Source of the DNA: Eutypella sp. D-1
Taxonomy: Eukaryota; Ascomycota; Sordariomycetes; Xylariales; Diatrypaceae
Length of the DNA stretch: 64,000 bases
Direction: 5' to 3'
Assembly: GCA_023313575.1 (NCBI GenBank)
Contig: JAJTTP010000012.1
Location: 62,001-126,000 of the forward strand
A model generated the notes under the pieces. That model did no database searches, was not told where the DNA came from, and saw nothing but the letters and a program-made list of their open reading frames with translations. Below, piece after piece: positions 1 to 11,594 of this stretch (positions are counted from its first letter, which is position 1; the number at the start of each line of letters is the position of its first letter). The position numbers and the translations under genes are program-made.

Positions 1-1138
1 CCCACCCCGCCCCCAAAACCCCGTTGAAGTAACCAACATCACCCGCCTAAGTAAGCACACGTCGTCACTTCATCACACAAGTGACTTCACCTAATTAACT
101 GGCATACCTAATTCGGAATTCCGGCAGACGAAACGGGATGAGTTGACATCCTTCACGCATACTACCTGCGTAGGTGTTATCTGATTATATGCAGGTTGGC
201 AACTACATACTATGGTACCCAGTCAATGCCAGTTTGGGTGGTTACATAGCCCGCTCCAGTACTGCAGTACTTCCTTATTTACTACCCACTTATATGAAAA
301 TTGTTGCAGCTAAAGGGATCTTCACCGGGTGTTCGTCACGTTCCAAAGTTGGCAAAAGAGAGTCTGGGCCATGATCTATATGATCCATGGTTCACTTCTC
401 AGTCCAGTCCACTCTACATAATAAGCATAATAACGTCCGCCGGCTTTGAAGGAGGGGATTATGTATTGAAGTGAAGAACCGGGGGAATCGCAACCAACCA
501 ACCAACCAACCTACATAGGGCAACATCCTTCCCAATCCTACTTTCCACTAATCAGCCACGAACGCCAACCCGCACGTGCAGTAACCAGTGAGAGGGATTA
601 CACTTAAAGGGACGAGCCACCAAGGTCACTAGTACTAGATCTCACTGATTATATTCGATTGAGACGGGGGTGTGTTTGCCCCGTGTACTTCGTGAGATTT
701 TGTTTTTACTTCTTGCCTTTCTGAGGTTTGCGACTTGATTCGCCATCAAAGCGGTGAAGAGAGACGAATGAAGAAGAGGAATAAAGCCCAGAGAAACAAA
801 CAGGCAATCACTCAGACAAATACGGACGAAACGCAATCTCCTTGACTCAACGGAGGACGAGGAGAGCGCGACTAATCTATTTACTGGCTTATTAACCGTT
901 CCTCGCTCTCCCTTCTCGCCGCCCGCACCCGCACGCTCACTCTCACTCACCTTTATCTTCTCTGTCACAACCACTCTGTCTCTTAGTAGCCATCTAGTTG
1001 ATCAAGCATACTTAACGTTCCGGGCGTGATCTTGTTCGCAATTTCCCTACCTTGGCACCACATTAGGAACCAATCAGCAACTCCATCTACTGAAAGGCAT
1101 ACATACATAGTGCGACGAGGGATACACAACACAACATC
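1..1138. other. Intergenic, left edge to first gene
   Basis: I see no convincing gene here. A tetranucleotide CAAC run lies at about 491-511. The last few hundred bases are presumably the promoter and 5' leader of the dehydrogenase gene that starts at 1139. A minus-strand open frame at 642-974 has no recognisable domain and a composition like the surrounding spacer. Confidence 0.5.
491..511. repeat. CAAC tetranucleotide microsatellite
   Basis: About five consecutive CAAC/CCAA units lie in intergenic sequence. This is an ordinary simple repeat. Confidence 0.8.
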
Positions 1139-2535
1139 ATGGCTGAGCCGACAAATACGCCCCTACCAACGGCGCCGGGGACGCCGATATCAGCGACCCC
1201 GCGCTCCGGCTCCCCCGCACCGGACAGCGATACCACGCCGCCCGTAGGCGGTTACTCTACCCGAGGACCCTCCTCCCTGGTTGTTCCGGTCCCACTACCA
1301 ACCCTTGCCCCTGCACCGGAGACGGCATCATCAGGAGCGGCAGAAGCAGCGGTAACCACAGCAGAAACGCTAGCGGTGCCCCCTCCACCATCGGGCGCAG
1401 CGCAAGCGACAACAGCGCCCGGCACTAAGCCTAAGGTTCTGCACATCGGGGACCCGATCAAGTACAACCCAACGACGTACGACGCGTTCTCGGCGCGCTT
1501 CGAGGTGGTGCGGCCGTCCGTGCAGGAGCGAGGGCGCGAGGAGTTCACGCGGGCGCTGCGCGAGCGCCGCTGGGGCGACTTCTCCGCTATCTACCGCCCG
1601 TTCTGGGGCACGGGCGGCGAGATGGGCAACTGGGATGCCGAGCTCATCGCCCTGCTCCCGGACAGCGTCCGCGTCTTCGCTAGTGCCGGCGCAGGATTCG
1701 ATTGGGCGGACGTGAAGCTGCTTGGGGAGAAAGGTGAGGTTTTCTTTTCCCTGCGTCGGAAAAGCCGGCAAGGCGGGTCTTGAGAGCTGACAATGCAACC
1801 GCAGGCATCATCTACTGCAACAGCGGGCTGGCAGCCGCCGACGCGGTAGCAGACTTCGCAGTAGCGATGATCATCTCGACGTTCCGGGTGCTCCCGTACT
1901 GCCTCAGCGCAGCGGGCAGCGGGTCGGCGGGGGCGTTCGGGGAGTGCCACGCACGGGCGACGGCGCAGTCGCACAACCTGCGGGGGCGGGCGCTCGGGCT
2001 CGTGGGGCTGGGCAACATCGGGCAGCGGATCGCGGGCCGCATGCGCGCCGCCTTCGGCATGCGCGTGCTCTACCACGACACGGAGCGCAAGTCGCCGGCC
2101 CTCGAGGCCGACCTCGACGCCCGCTTCCTGCCCTCCCTCGACCTCCTCGCCGCCGAGAGCGACTGCGTCGTCCTCTGCACCCCGGGCGGCGCCGGCCGCC
2201 TTGTCGACCGCACCTGCCTCGCTTGCTTCCGCCCAGGGTCGCGGCTCGTGAACGTCGCGCGCGGTTCGCTCGTCGACGAGGACGCTCTCGCTGACGCCCT
2301 CGACGATGGCAGGATCGAGGCCGTCGCCCTTGATGTCCACGCTAACGAGCCTCACGTCCACCCCCGCCTGGCCAAGTACGCGGGTTCCAGGGCTTGGCTC
2401 ACGTGCCATAATGCCGGCGGCACCGTCGAGACCCATGCGGGCTTTGAGGAGCTCGGCATGCGAAATATCACCGCCGTCCTGGATGGTGGCGAGGCGATCA
2501 CACCAGTGAATTTGGAGTATTTAAGGAAGGTGTAA
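1139..2535 (+). CDS. D-isomer specific 2-hydroxyacid dehydrogenase
   Basis: Predicted NAD(P)-dependent oxidoreductase of the D-2-hydroxyacid dehydrogenase family, interconverting 2-oxo acids and D-2-hydroxy acids, probably in the cytosol. Two exons, 1139-1733 and 1805-2535, are joined by a 71-nt GTGAGG...GCAG intron in phase 1, giving about 441 residues. The join restores the segment LLGEKGIIYCNSGLAAADAV. The nucleotide-binding motif GLVGLGNIGQ, the Arg of NVARGSLVDE, the Glu of DVHANEP and the His of LTCHNAGGT form the expected catalytic set. Fungal members, including D-mandelate dehydrogenase-like ones, usually have about 350 residues. Here about 95 Pro/Ala/Thr-rich residues precede the core, which begins near KPKVLHIGDP. 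No later in-frame Met precedes the core, so translation must begin in or before that tail. The family is secure; the substrate is not known. Confidence 0.88.
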
Positions 2536-2790
2536 GAAGATAGGACGTTATGGCTTGGCGCAGTATAAGCTGCGTTAAATGTTAACAGTTATCCGTATGG
2601 GGTCGCAACGAGACGTGATACGACGGCTCACAAGGTGGAAGGGTTTGCTCGGGCATGACCTGCGATGAATTAAGAAGACTGTGATTGCTTTGCCTGTTAT
2701 CTTCATCCAAATTAGCGAGGTGGAAATACCCATGCATTTTGCTTGTCGCCTTACTTGAGGTAGCTATCTCGATAATTGAGTTTTAAGTGA

Positions 2791-3255
2791 TCAGCCAGGC
2801 GTTTCCTGGTAGCTAGCATGGGGCCAAGAGGTGAATGGGCATTGCGGTGCTTTTTTGATACGCCTATATCCCTGCTGCCCAGTGTCGAGGACATTTATTT
2901 CAAGGTTCACACATCTCATCAGCCTGCGATCCGTCTTTGGGTCCAGGCACACAAACATCAGAAATAATGTCACGAAAATAAATGCTACTAATACTTCTAC
3001 ACCCCAGTAGTACATAACGCCGCAGAACTCCGCTACGTAATACAATTCCATGTTATCCAGAGCCAAGGGCCATCTCGGCTTTCCCCAAACAAACCCCAAC
3101 CTCATCATCGGAACTGGAAACCGAATGCAGATCATCTCTTGACCGTCCCAAAGATATACAGAAGCCTCATCACATCTCACCGTGCTGACTCTAATCGGTC
3201 CACCTTCCGCGAACGTCGGGCTCGCCTCGAGCTCTATGGTCCCGACAGATTCCAT
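2791..3255 (-). CDS. Hypothetical protein with one possible membrane segment
   Basis: A 154-residue open frame with a true ATG and one hydrophobic stretch near residues 84-104 (VEVLVAFIFVTLFLMFVCL) that could span a membrane. I recognise no family, and no intron is needed. It lies between the end of the dehydrogenase gene and the 3' end of the membrane-receptor-like gene. It could be a lineage-specific gene, one exon of a longer gene, or chance. Only the open length and the hydrophobic segment support it. Confidence 0.3.
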   Translation of the reverse strand: MESVGTIELEASPTFAEGGPIRVSTVRCDEASVYLWDGQEMICIRFPVPMMRLGFVWGKPRWPLALDNMELYYVAEFCGVMYYWGVEVLVAFIFVTLFLMFVCLDPKTDRRLMRCVNLEINVLDTGQQGYRRIKKAPQCPFTSWPHASYQETPG

Positions 3256-3813
3256 GCATGCACAGCCCCCCTATTGCGACATCCAACAGTACCATCTATG
3301 CCGTAACCGTGATGTTAGGAAGTTTCATCTCAGCTGCGCCGCACATTATTAAAATATGTTATCCGTTCCGTTCAAGACCGTCTAAAATGAACAAAAAGGC
3401 CTTTCTCCAACCACACGACACATTCCCTACCTGTCAGCACCCCTTTCTGCCGGAAGTCGTAATCATCAATTCCCACTAAACAACAAGGGCACAGTCAGAA
3501 ACAAACCACAATCGGCCCGACAGGGCTCGCATCATAGTCGGCGCCGTCTGCCTCTTGCTGTTGCTATTCTTCCGACCCTACATTGTTCAGGTCTTTCGCT
3601 TTGTTCGCAGCGGTCAATAGGCGGAGTAACCTGCCGGGGCCTGTTGTTGCGGTTGAACGTGGGTGCCACTCTTCTAGCGGGAGTTGATATCCAGGTCACG
3701 AGCAGGCGATTTCTCGAGTAATGTCAGAGCTGCAAGTTGCGCTGCTGAATCCAAGATGTTTATCCGTGTCGTTCTGTATTCGCTGCTGGTATATCAGCTA
3801 CTACGCATCGACA
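3256..3813. other. Intergenic
   Basis: Contains no recognisable gene. It is probably the 3' flank of the minus-strand gene ending at 3814. Confidence 0.5.
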
Positions 3814-6439
3814 CTACAGGTAGTGCTGCGTGACCCCGCCATCTCCCTCACGCGTTGCACGCCTAGTTCCCGTCTCGGTCTCAGTCTCGAACTCCCCATC
3901 AGCCGAAAGGCCCGCCGCTGCCGGTGCGCGGCCACTGCCCCTCGGGTATCCGGCGGCCGCGGATTCTGACGACGGCGACGACGCCGTCATCGTGCTGCTA
4001 TCCACGTACCGGGGCCTCATCCGGGTTTCGGGCGCTGAAGCCGCTGTTCCCGCGTAGTGGTGGTGATGGTGATGCTGATTCTGCTGTTGCTGTTGTTGGG
4101 TGTTGTTGTTGGTCACGTCGAGGCTTAGGCCCACCATCGCGAGTGCACTAGCCTCTGCGCCGAGTCCGCCGCCGCTGCTGCTGCCGCGGTTTTGTGGTGT
4201 TGCTCTTTCTCTCGACGTCGGACGTCGCGATGGTCTCCGCGATGGTGCGGATGACGTGTAATTGTTCTGGCTGTGCTGGCGTCGAGGGAAGGCCGTAGAA
4301 GAAGTTCCCGGGTCCGCGCTCCTCTCTATACTATCCAGCTCGTGAACGGTCCTATGATTCGCATGTCCGAGACGTGAATCCCGGACCGACGACGTTCTCG
4401 TGGTCATATCACTGACATCGCTATCGCCAGTGAATTGGGCCCGCATATACCTGCCCGAGGAGGCATCAGCACTGCGTCCCGAGAACTGACGCTCCGGGTT
4501 CCCCGGCGGCATCGCCGCGGCAGCGGCAGCGGCGCTGCGCATCGAACCCCGTGCGTCCTCCTCGCTGGCCCCCGCTGCCGCCGATCCGTTCGCGTAGTGG
4601 TTCGGAACCGGCGTGAAGTTGTGCGGTGCGCCGCCCGTAGACTGCGACTGTTGGTAGAAGGCCGTCGTCGACCCGGGGTGTTGCTGCTGCGCGGTTTCAC
4701 TGCCCTTGGCCGGAACCCCCGCGCCCATGTTCATAGGGACTACGAATTGCTGCGTCTGCGATGGTGGAAAGCCGCCGCCGCCGCCGCCGTAGCTCGGATT
4801 TCGGGTGTCGTTGACACTGCTGCCATCGGCCACGTCGCGTTGTAGAGACGGGTAGGCGTTCGTGTACGTGTTTGTATTCGTGCTATCGCGTGTGCTCGGG
4901 GCTTGCTGTTGTTGCCCCCGTCCGTCCTGTTGCCGTTCCATGCCGTAACTCAATGGCACAGACGCCGTGCCTGGATTCGCGGATGACGAGTTCGTGGCCG
5001 GCGGATATCGAGAGCCAGGATAAGCATTCGCTCCCCGCTCGTTCTTCTGCAATACCGACGGGGGTGGCGGCATTTCTTGCTGCGCGGAGGGTGCTACCGG
5101 GACCAACGGCCATGGAGCCTCTTCGGCGTGACTGCGGCTGGTGTCTGACGAAAATCTCTCCTTATTGCCAGCCGGGGGCACCTTTCTGCGATTCTTCTTC
5201 ATCCTCTCGGATATTGCACTCCAGGCCCAACCCAGCAGGCCCTTCTTCTTTTCCTTGCCCCTGTCGTTGCCGTTGCCGTTATAGACTGCGCGGGACACGG
5301 AGATGTTGGTGCTTTTCTTCGTCATGTTTAGCTGGTTCTTGCGCTTGCGACGACGCATCAGGCAGCACAGTAACAGACAGAGGATGATTAGTGCCAGGAT
5401 GCCTCCTACAACGCCGCCGATGATAGCCGGGGTATTGTTGTGGTCGCCGTTGTCCGTGGTGTTGTTCGTGGTATCGCCGCCGCTTTCATTTCCATCATCA
5501 CCCTGGTTTTCACCGGCACCCGCGGGCTCATCGCCCCCAGACGTGGGCTTATCATCGGTGCCATCCGCCGTGGTGGACGTCGGGACAGCGGGCTTGGTAA
5601 TGCTCGCCCTAGACGCCGTCAGGGACTTGAGCCTCTCGGACTCAGAGGACTTGGATGCGGCGATAGAGGACGATATAGACGCGTCAATGACGAACTGCGG
5701 CAGGTCCAGGAGCGAGATGATCTGCGTGGACTCGAAGCAGCGGTACATGGAACGCGTGGGCGAGCCCGTCCATATGTACGTGCCGCAGGCCGGCGACTTC
5801 GAATCCTGGCTGTGGGGAAGAGGTCAGTCAGATATAGATAATTAATTAGGACAGAAAAAGAAAGGGGGGCCGCTTACCAACATCCGGTGAGAGCACCCGC
5901 GTCGTCGCACCCGCCGTCGAGATAGGCGCTGTGGTCAAGGCAGACCGTGAAGAAGGGCGAGTACGTGCCGGAACCACACGCGACGTTGTGGTCCTCGTTC
6001 GTCACGCACGAGAAGTCGTCACCGCATGTGAACGCCGACGCTATCACATGTCGTCTTGTCAGTATATCACGTGTTCCCTGCCACTAACACGAAGAACAAC
6101 AAATTGCATCAGGGGGGTGTAGGGGGAAGGGAACGTACAAGATGTCCCCTTAAAGAAACCGCACGTCTGCTCATCCGTCCACGTATTCCGCGACGGCGAG
6201 TTTCCCGAGGCGTCCTGCCTGCGGCCGAGGTACTCGACGACGCGGTCTTGGTCCGACTTCCGGGCGCCCGGGGGCGGGGTGGGCTTTGGTGTCCAGCCCT
6301 GACCCGCCGACACGGGGACGGCGCCGGTCTCCCGCGGGATGACGGTGGGCTGCTCGTCGGCCGACCACCGGAGCCATCTTGCGGACACGCAGGGACTGGA
6401 ACCCGCGAGTAGTAGGACAGTGGCGAGGCGGTTCTTCAT
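3814..6439 (-). CDS. Cys-rich single-pass membrane protein with long cytoplasmic tail
   Basis: Three exons on the minus strand, 6439-6139, 6040-5878 and 5809-3814, join in phases 1 and 2 to give about 819 residues. The start at 6439 is chosen because MKNRLATVLLLAGSSPCVSA looks like a signal peptide. Residues about 85-180 form a Cys-rich ectodomain (TCGFF, FTCGDDFSC, ACGSGTY, PACGTYIW, YRCFES). This pattern is common in fungal surface proteins with an extracellular Cys module, a Ser/Thr linker and one membrane helix. An acidic Asn/Thr/Gly linker precedes the helix at about 283-305, followed by a basic RRRKRKN stop-transfer. The remaining 500 or so residues are low-complexity Ser/Pro/Gln/Gly-rich sequence with a run of seven His and polyQ. 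It is likely a plasma-membrane glycoprotein, perhaps a wall sensor. The role is inference from architecture only. Confidence 0.75.
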
Positions 6440-9105
6440 TTCCTGGTCCGATGAGACCGCACCGGTTGCAGGTTCTCGCTCTGTGCGTGTTTCCCTTCCT
6501 CTCCTATCAACCACCTATGTGGCCCAAGAATATAGATCAATAAAAGAGAGGGATATAGAAGGTTTATGGGGAAAGGATCCTGTCCCTAGTAGGCTGTCTA
6601 GAGATATTGCACTGTCTAAGTCTTCAGACCCAATCAAAGGAAAGTTCTAATAACAGACCAGGAGGAGTGTGTAAGTACTTGGTAGCTTTGGTAAACAAGT
6701 AAACAACAACAGTGGACCTCAAGGGTAGGTAGGTATAGAAATTAGGTGTATGCAAAGGGGGGGGGAGCGGAGGGGGCATCCAACAAGCTTCCCCTCTTCT
6801 AAGAAATAAGTAGTATGTCTATAAAGAGCTCCCAGAAAGAAATACTCAAGCAGAAAAGGAAAAGGAAAAAAAAACAAGGTAAACTCCGGAGAATAGAGAG
6901 GGAGAGTGTGTGTATGTGAAAGTGAGTGAAGAAGAGAATAGGGAAACCTAACAACACAACAAGACAAATCACAAATCACCACTAGTCAGTCAGGTTAATG
7001 CCTGCAGAATAACCTTTTCTGAATGCTGATGAGTCAAAAAAAACAAAACAAAACCAAAAAATGAATGAACCCTTCACTCCTCCCAGTAACCCAGGCAAAA
7101 GTGTGGTAGGTAGGCAGAAGCGCCGGGGGGATGGGACCTATGGGACTAAAAGGTGGGTCCGTACCGGAGGCGGCAGCGCTTGGACGGGGATAGGTGGGTC
7201 GGGTACCCGGTACTTGACCGGGATAACTGCATAAGAGAGGAGACGGACAATGAAATCCCCTCCGGATGTTGGTATTGTTGGTACTACAGTCGCCTATTCT
7301 TAAAGACCACCAACAGCAAGATAGCCTAGTCGAATAAAGCTTTTCCGTATTCAATGCTTCCAACGAAATCTGCCTTTCATGGGGCAATTGCAGGTGGGAT
7401 TGGGAAAAGTGGTTGGTAGAGGACTAAAGTGACTTCCTTTGTCCCGGTCCTGTCATAACTATAACAGTCAATATATCGCATCATATCCTACTTATCATAA
7501 GCATAGATCAATCATATCATAAGAGTCATCATCCCACTCAAGCCTCCTCCCCTTGACATGTCATTTGACACCACCACCACCACCACCACACCTCAGATCT
7601 CTCTGTACCTGCACACGCATGAGACGATGCAATACCACTGCATCCCTCCTACTGCGAAACCGCGCCCAGAGATGAAACGGCTCTAAAACCAAGTGGCCCG
7701 AGGCCAGGGCGGGCCATGTGTAGGTATGTACCTAATTGAATACTTGTTAACATTTCTCCGTTGGTCTATTGGCTGTCGTTGATGCTTATTACTTCCCGCT
7801 CCTGCTGACATGGTATGTACGAATTTAATATGTGGGGGTGAGCAGAGCGGCCGGCGCTTAGGACGGGGCGGGCGCCTGGCGTTAAAACAGGTCAGAGTCA
7901 GCCAGGCAGTCAGCAGTCAGTTAGCAGTCAATCCCGATCCGTCAGGCATGCGTTCGACTATCATATAGCGAAGAGCCATCGTATTATGACACGGCGTATC
8001 TCATTTTTGTTTTCATCCATACATAAATAACCAGGTCATGCGCACCGCATCGACTATCTCATCAAGTGCACGCGGAGTTCGCTACTGAACCATAGTAGAT
8101 TTTACACAAGAATTTCGGACGATAGGTCATAACCCGCACTATAACTAACGTAGGCACTCGCTTGCTCACTTACGCAACTGGAGATCTACAGATCTCACAG
8201 GGGGTGCGTCCGTGGCCTCTGCGCGGCGGCAAATCGAGACCCAACCATTTCGCCAAGGACGGCAGGAAGCGCGACAGGTGGGGGTAGGAGTGGAGCCCGG
8301 CGGCTGCAGTACGTACATAGGTATGGAAGCAACCACGAGCAACCACGAGCAATAACATGCTGGGACCTCAGACAGACCGACAGACAGATAGACAGTACCT
8401 CGGGATTTACTACGTACGATCGAGGAAAATATTGCAGCCGCGTGCCGTGTAAAAAAATATCGCACAATGTCGATGTCGATGTCGATAATGCATGTGACTG
8501 TACCCACGTTCCTCGTAGAACCCCCAACAAACCAAATAAATAATAAATAATAAATAAATAAATGAATAAATAGGTGACACCCGCCACAACACCCAGTCCT
8601 CCCAAGGTAAAGCGAGACTCAGTCTTACATGTGTAGTGGGTAGCACGAGTAAACGGACAATGCCATGCAATGCGATGTATATATTAGCTCAGGACCATCT
8701 CTCCCCGCGGCCGACCTGTTGATCCCTCCAAATCGATGGGCGTATTTATATAAAGCACAGCAGCAGGAGTAGTGATAACAGTACCAATACCAATAGTAAT
8801 AGATCGCAGTAAATAAATAGCAGACACCGTACCTACTTAGGTGACCTAACGTCCTTACTTAGCAAATCCAATGATAATATACCAGCCAGCCAGCCAGCTA
8901 TGCCTCCATAACCCAGTTATACACCCCGCGATGAAGTCCCAACGGGTATGGTATGATATAGTATGTAATTAAAACAAACGCCTAATCACTTCGCTACCGA
9001 ACGCCAACCAGCCAGCCAGGTCACAGCCCTACACAAACGCGGCCCCGGACGTCCCAAGTCCGATTTCCCTCTCTCCCCCCACCTTCTTACGACCCCTGCC
9101 CTCGC
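6440..9105. other. Long intergenic region between divergent/tandem genes
   Basis: About 2.7 kb without a convincing gene. It holds CAC triplets near 7571-7590 and an AAAT-type microsatellite at 8533-8572. Several overlapping minus-strand open frames at 6719-8670 are low-complexity, lack family features and mostly conflict with each other. Confidence 0.5.
8533..8572. repeat. AAAT/AATAAT microsatellite
   Basis: Imperfect run of AAT, AAAT and AAATA units in intergenic DNA. Confidence 0.8.
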
Positions 9106-10947
9106 TCACTCATCAGGTCTAGGCTTCTTGCGCACCAAGCCAGCGCCTAGGGCATTGACGGCGGGCTCGGCCGCGGGTGGTTGCGGCGCTGCGTCCTCGT
9201 CTGGGGCCGTCGTCTTGGCTTTCTTCCGGATGAGTCCGGCTCCTAGCGTATTCACAACAGCAGCGGGTGCCGTCGCATCATTTGGCGCTGCCGCGTCATC
9301 TTCCCGCTCCTGCTCCTCCGCGGGCCGCTTCCTCCGGACAATGGCCGAGAGGTTATTAACGCCGACTCCGGCTGCGGCTGCGGCGGGAGTCTGCAAGGGG
9401 GCCGCATCGCGACGACCGACGACCAGACGGCCCCACTTCGCGCCGACGTTAACCTCGCCGACCCAGCGCGCGGTGCTCTTGATGGCGGCGTCGAGGCGGC
9501 CGAACTCGAGGTGCAGCAGGAGCTCGACGGCGCGGGTGTAGCCCGAGTCCTCCAGCACGACCTGGCCGCGTCCCGGCTCGGGCCAGAAGTAGTGCGGTGT
9601 CGACGTGTGCCGGGGGAACTTGGTGCGGTTGTGCGTTTTGATGCGCGGTTTTCGCGGCACGATGGCGCCCGTGAGCTTCTGCTGCTGCTTCTTGGTGGTC
9701 CGGAATCTCTCGGGGCGGGCATCGGTGGTTCTCGTCTTGCGGATGGTGTCGTTCGGCGTCGTCGCAAGGTCCGTAGTAGAGTCAGCTTGGTCGGCAGCGC
9801 TGAACGAGGGATTGGGTGTTGGTATGGCAGCGGCGTTTGGCCGTGGCGTCTGCTTTGTGGGGGGCTTGGGGTCAAACACGACCCAGATGAATCCAGTCAG
9901 CTGACCGGAAGAACACTCCTGTCTAAAAGCCATCATATCCCAGAACTGTTCGAGAGTCTTGGGAGACCTCCATCCACTCGTGAGCTTTAGCCTTGCCGGC
10001 GTCGCCTCTTCCAACTCGCCAACAAACCGGGCTTTCGGGTCGTCGGGAAACGTGGGGATGAGACATCTTGGTGGGATGTTCTCCCCATACGCGATCGGGT
10101 CTGCCGAGTAGGGGGAAATGCGCTCGAGAGGATGGCCCAGCGTCCAGCTCGTCGAGGTGTTGTCGGAGCGAGGTAGGAAGAAGCGCGTCTCGTAGTCGTC
10201 TAGGCCCGGAACGACGATGTAGCCGTGTATGCGATCCCATCCCTCCAGAGCCTTACTCTTACTCGTCGCATCGCGTTTGCCGTCGAGGAGAGAATGCAAG
10301 ACCCGACACCACCATTTCACCAAGCCCCTATCGTCCAGGATGTGCTTCCCGGGGTTCTTCACGCTACCCGGGAACAGGTACTGCGACTGGGAGCGGGCAA
10401 AGAGGTTCACGACAAGCTGTTTGGCTGGTCGGCGTCGGGTAGCGACGAGGAAGGCGACGAAAGCGGCGGTGACTTCGCGAATCGGGGATGGTGTGCCCTT
10501 GGGGAGTTCTAGGAGGGTGAGGTATCCGGTCGAGTCGGCCTTGGCGACGAAGATGGTGGTGGAAAAGGAGGTGGTGAAGATGTATATTTCCAGGGCTAAG
10601 ATCAGGACCTGGCCTTGCGACTCCTTCCTATTCTTGGTGGGATTAGTAGATAGGGCGAGGAAGTGTTTCTCGCAGTAGGTGGTCAGAGGTTTGGTTGGTC
10701 GCGGTTCTCTCGTTGCGGTTTCGGGGGAAGTCTTCGGCTGCAAGGTGGCTGGTTGCGCGGGAGGATAGTATAGAGCTTCAGTTACAGTAGGAGGCGTGGA
10801 TAAATGATAGACTTCGAAAGAGAGGTCTTTGGGAAGGACCTTGGATAATTCTTCTACTAAGAGGTCATTTGCACCATTGGGAGGTGAATTGGGAGATGAG
10901 GCTTGTTGGCGATCCCGGCTTCGGCTTCGACTGGATCGAGTAGTCAT
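9106..10947 (-). CDS. rtt109: Histone acetyltransferase Rtt109
   Basis: Single-exon gene for a 613-residue protein with a true ATG at 10947. It matches the fungal Rtt109/KAT11 fold, the enzyme that acetylates histone H3 (Lys56, also Lys9) with Asf1 or Vps75 chaperones during replication-coupled nucleosome assembly. Family segments are EKHFLALS (about 93-100), ALEIYIFTTSFSTTIFVAKA (about 118-137), DDRGLVKWWCRVL (about 205-217), FPDDPKARF (about 300-308) and FWDMMAFRQECSSG (about 335-348). The DDPK tetrapeptide corresponds to the yeast Asp287/Asp288 and autoacetylated Lys290 region. The region after about 370 is a disordered basic extension ending in three related copies of an N-x-L-x-A-x-x-x-RK(K/R) motif, the last at the C terminus; these may serve nuclear import or histone binding. 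The enzyme assignment is firm. The role of the tail repeats is inference. Confidence 0.93.
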   Translation of the reverse strand: MTTRSSRSRSRDRQQASSPNSPPNGANDLLVEELSKVLPKDLSFEVYHLSTPPTVTEALYYPPAQPATLQPKTSPETATREPRPTKPLTTYCEKHFLALSTNPTKNRKESQGQVLILALEIYIFTTSFSTTIFVAKADSTGYLTLLELPKGTPSPIREVTAAFVAFLVATRRRPAKQLVVNLFARSQSQYLFPGSVKNPGKHILDDRGLVKWWCRVLHSLLDGKRDATSKSKALEGWDRIHGYIVVPGLDDYETRFFLPRSDNTSTSWTLGHPLERISPYSADPIAYGENIPPRCLIPTFPDDPKARFVGELEEATPARLKLTSGWRSPKTLEQFWDMMAFRQECSSGQLTGFIWVVFDPKPPTKQTPRPNAAAIPTPNPSFSAADQADSTTDLATTPNDTIRKTRTTDARPERFRTTKKQQQKLTGAIVPRKPRIKTHNRTKFPRHTSTPHYFWPEPGRGQVVLEDSGYTRAVELLLHLEFGRLDAAIKSTARWVGEVNVGAKWGRLVVGRRDAAPLQTPAAAAAGVGVNNLSAIVRRKRPAEEQEREDDAAAPNDATAPAAVVNTLGAGLIRKKAKTTAPDEDAAPQPPAAEPAVNALGAGLVRKKPRPDE

Positions 10948-11594
10948 GATGGGTGGAAATGTTTCGTAAACTGGGTAAAATCAAACGAATGACAATCACC
11001 TACACACGGCTTGGTTGAAAACTTGAGTTCTCTTGTTGGCAATTGCCATTACGTTTGGAGGGTAGATAGTATACATTGGCAGAGAATACATTAACACCTG
11101 GGAAACTGGGCAAGGGCCTGGATAAGGTAAGGGGAAGTCCAAGGTAGGAAGATGCAAGGATACGCGTGAATCATATCCTGGTCGCTGCCCTCGCAGCTGC
11201 AAAAAAGCGTGTAAATTGAAAGAGTACGTACTTATCAGCGACGTCACTTCAGGTACTGGGATTCACAGGTACTTAAGGTGGCACCTACCCTGCAGATGCT
11301 GATAATCAGTGGTGGGTCTTTAGATAAGACAGATAGATATAGTCTAGCCCGTTAGCGTTAGCATATCAAGTTCCACAATGATCCCCGATGCAAAAAGTTC
11401 GGAAGGTACATCCATACTCGAATCCTACCTTAGAGAGGTAAGGTTAAGGTAGATTTCGCGATTGCGATTGGATTTGCGAGCTTTTGAACCTCCCCCTTTT
11501 TTCTTTCTTTTTTTTTATTTTGTTAAATACCGTTCTTGGGAGGGCGGCACGGACAAACTCCTCCGCACGGTAAGATAGGGAACCCGGATTTCAA
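10948..11594. other. Divergent promoter region
   Basis: Spacer between the divergently transcribed rtt109 and mL57 genes, so it presumably carries both promoters. A pyrimidine-rich tract lies near 11490-11520, just upstream of the mL57 start. I could not assign any factor site. Confidence 0.45.

Noticed and set aside
642..974. Minus-strand 110-codon frame near the left edge
   Set aside because: No domain, no splice partner and a composition like spacer. It lies in the likely promoter of the dehydrogenase gene.
1591..2436. Long minus-strand frame of 281 codons over the dehydrogenase
   Set aside because: Antisense shadow of a GC-rich coding exon. The plus strand has clear family motifs.
6719..8670. 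Overlapping minus-strand frames in the 6.4-9.1 kb spacer
   Set aside because: They overlap each other in different frames, are low-complexity and show no family features.
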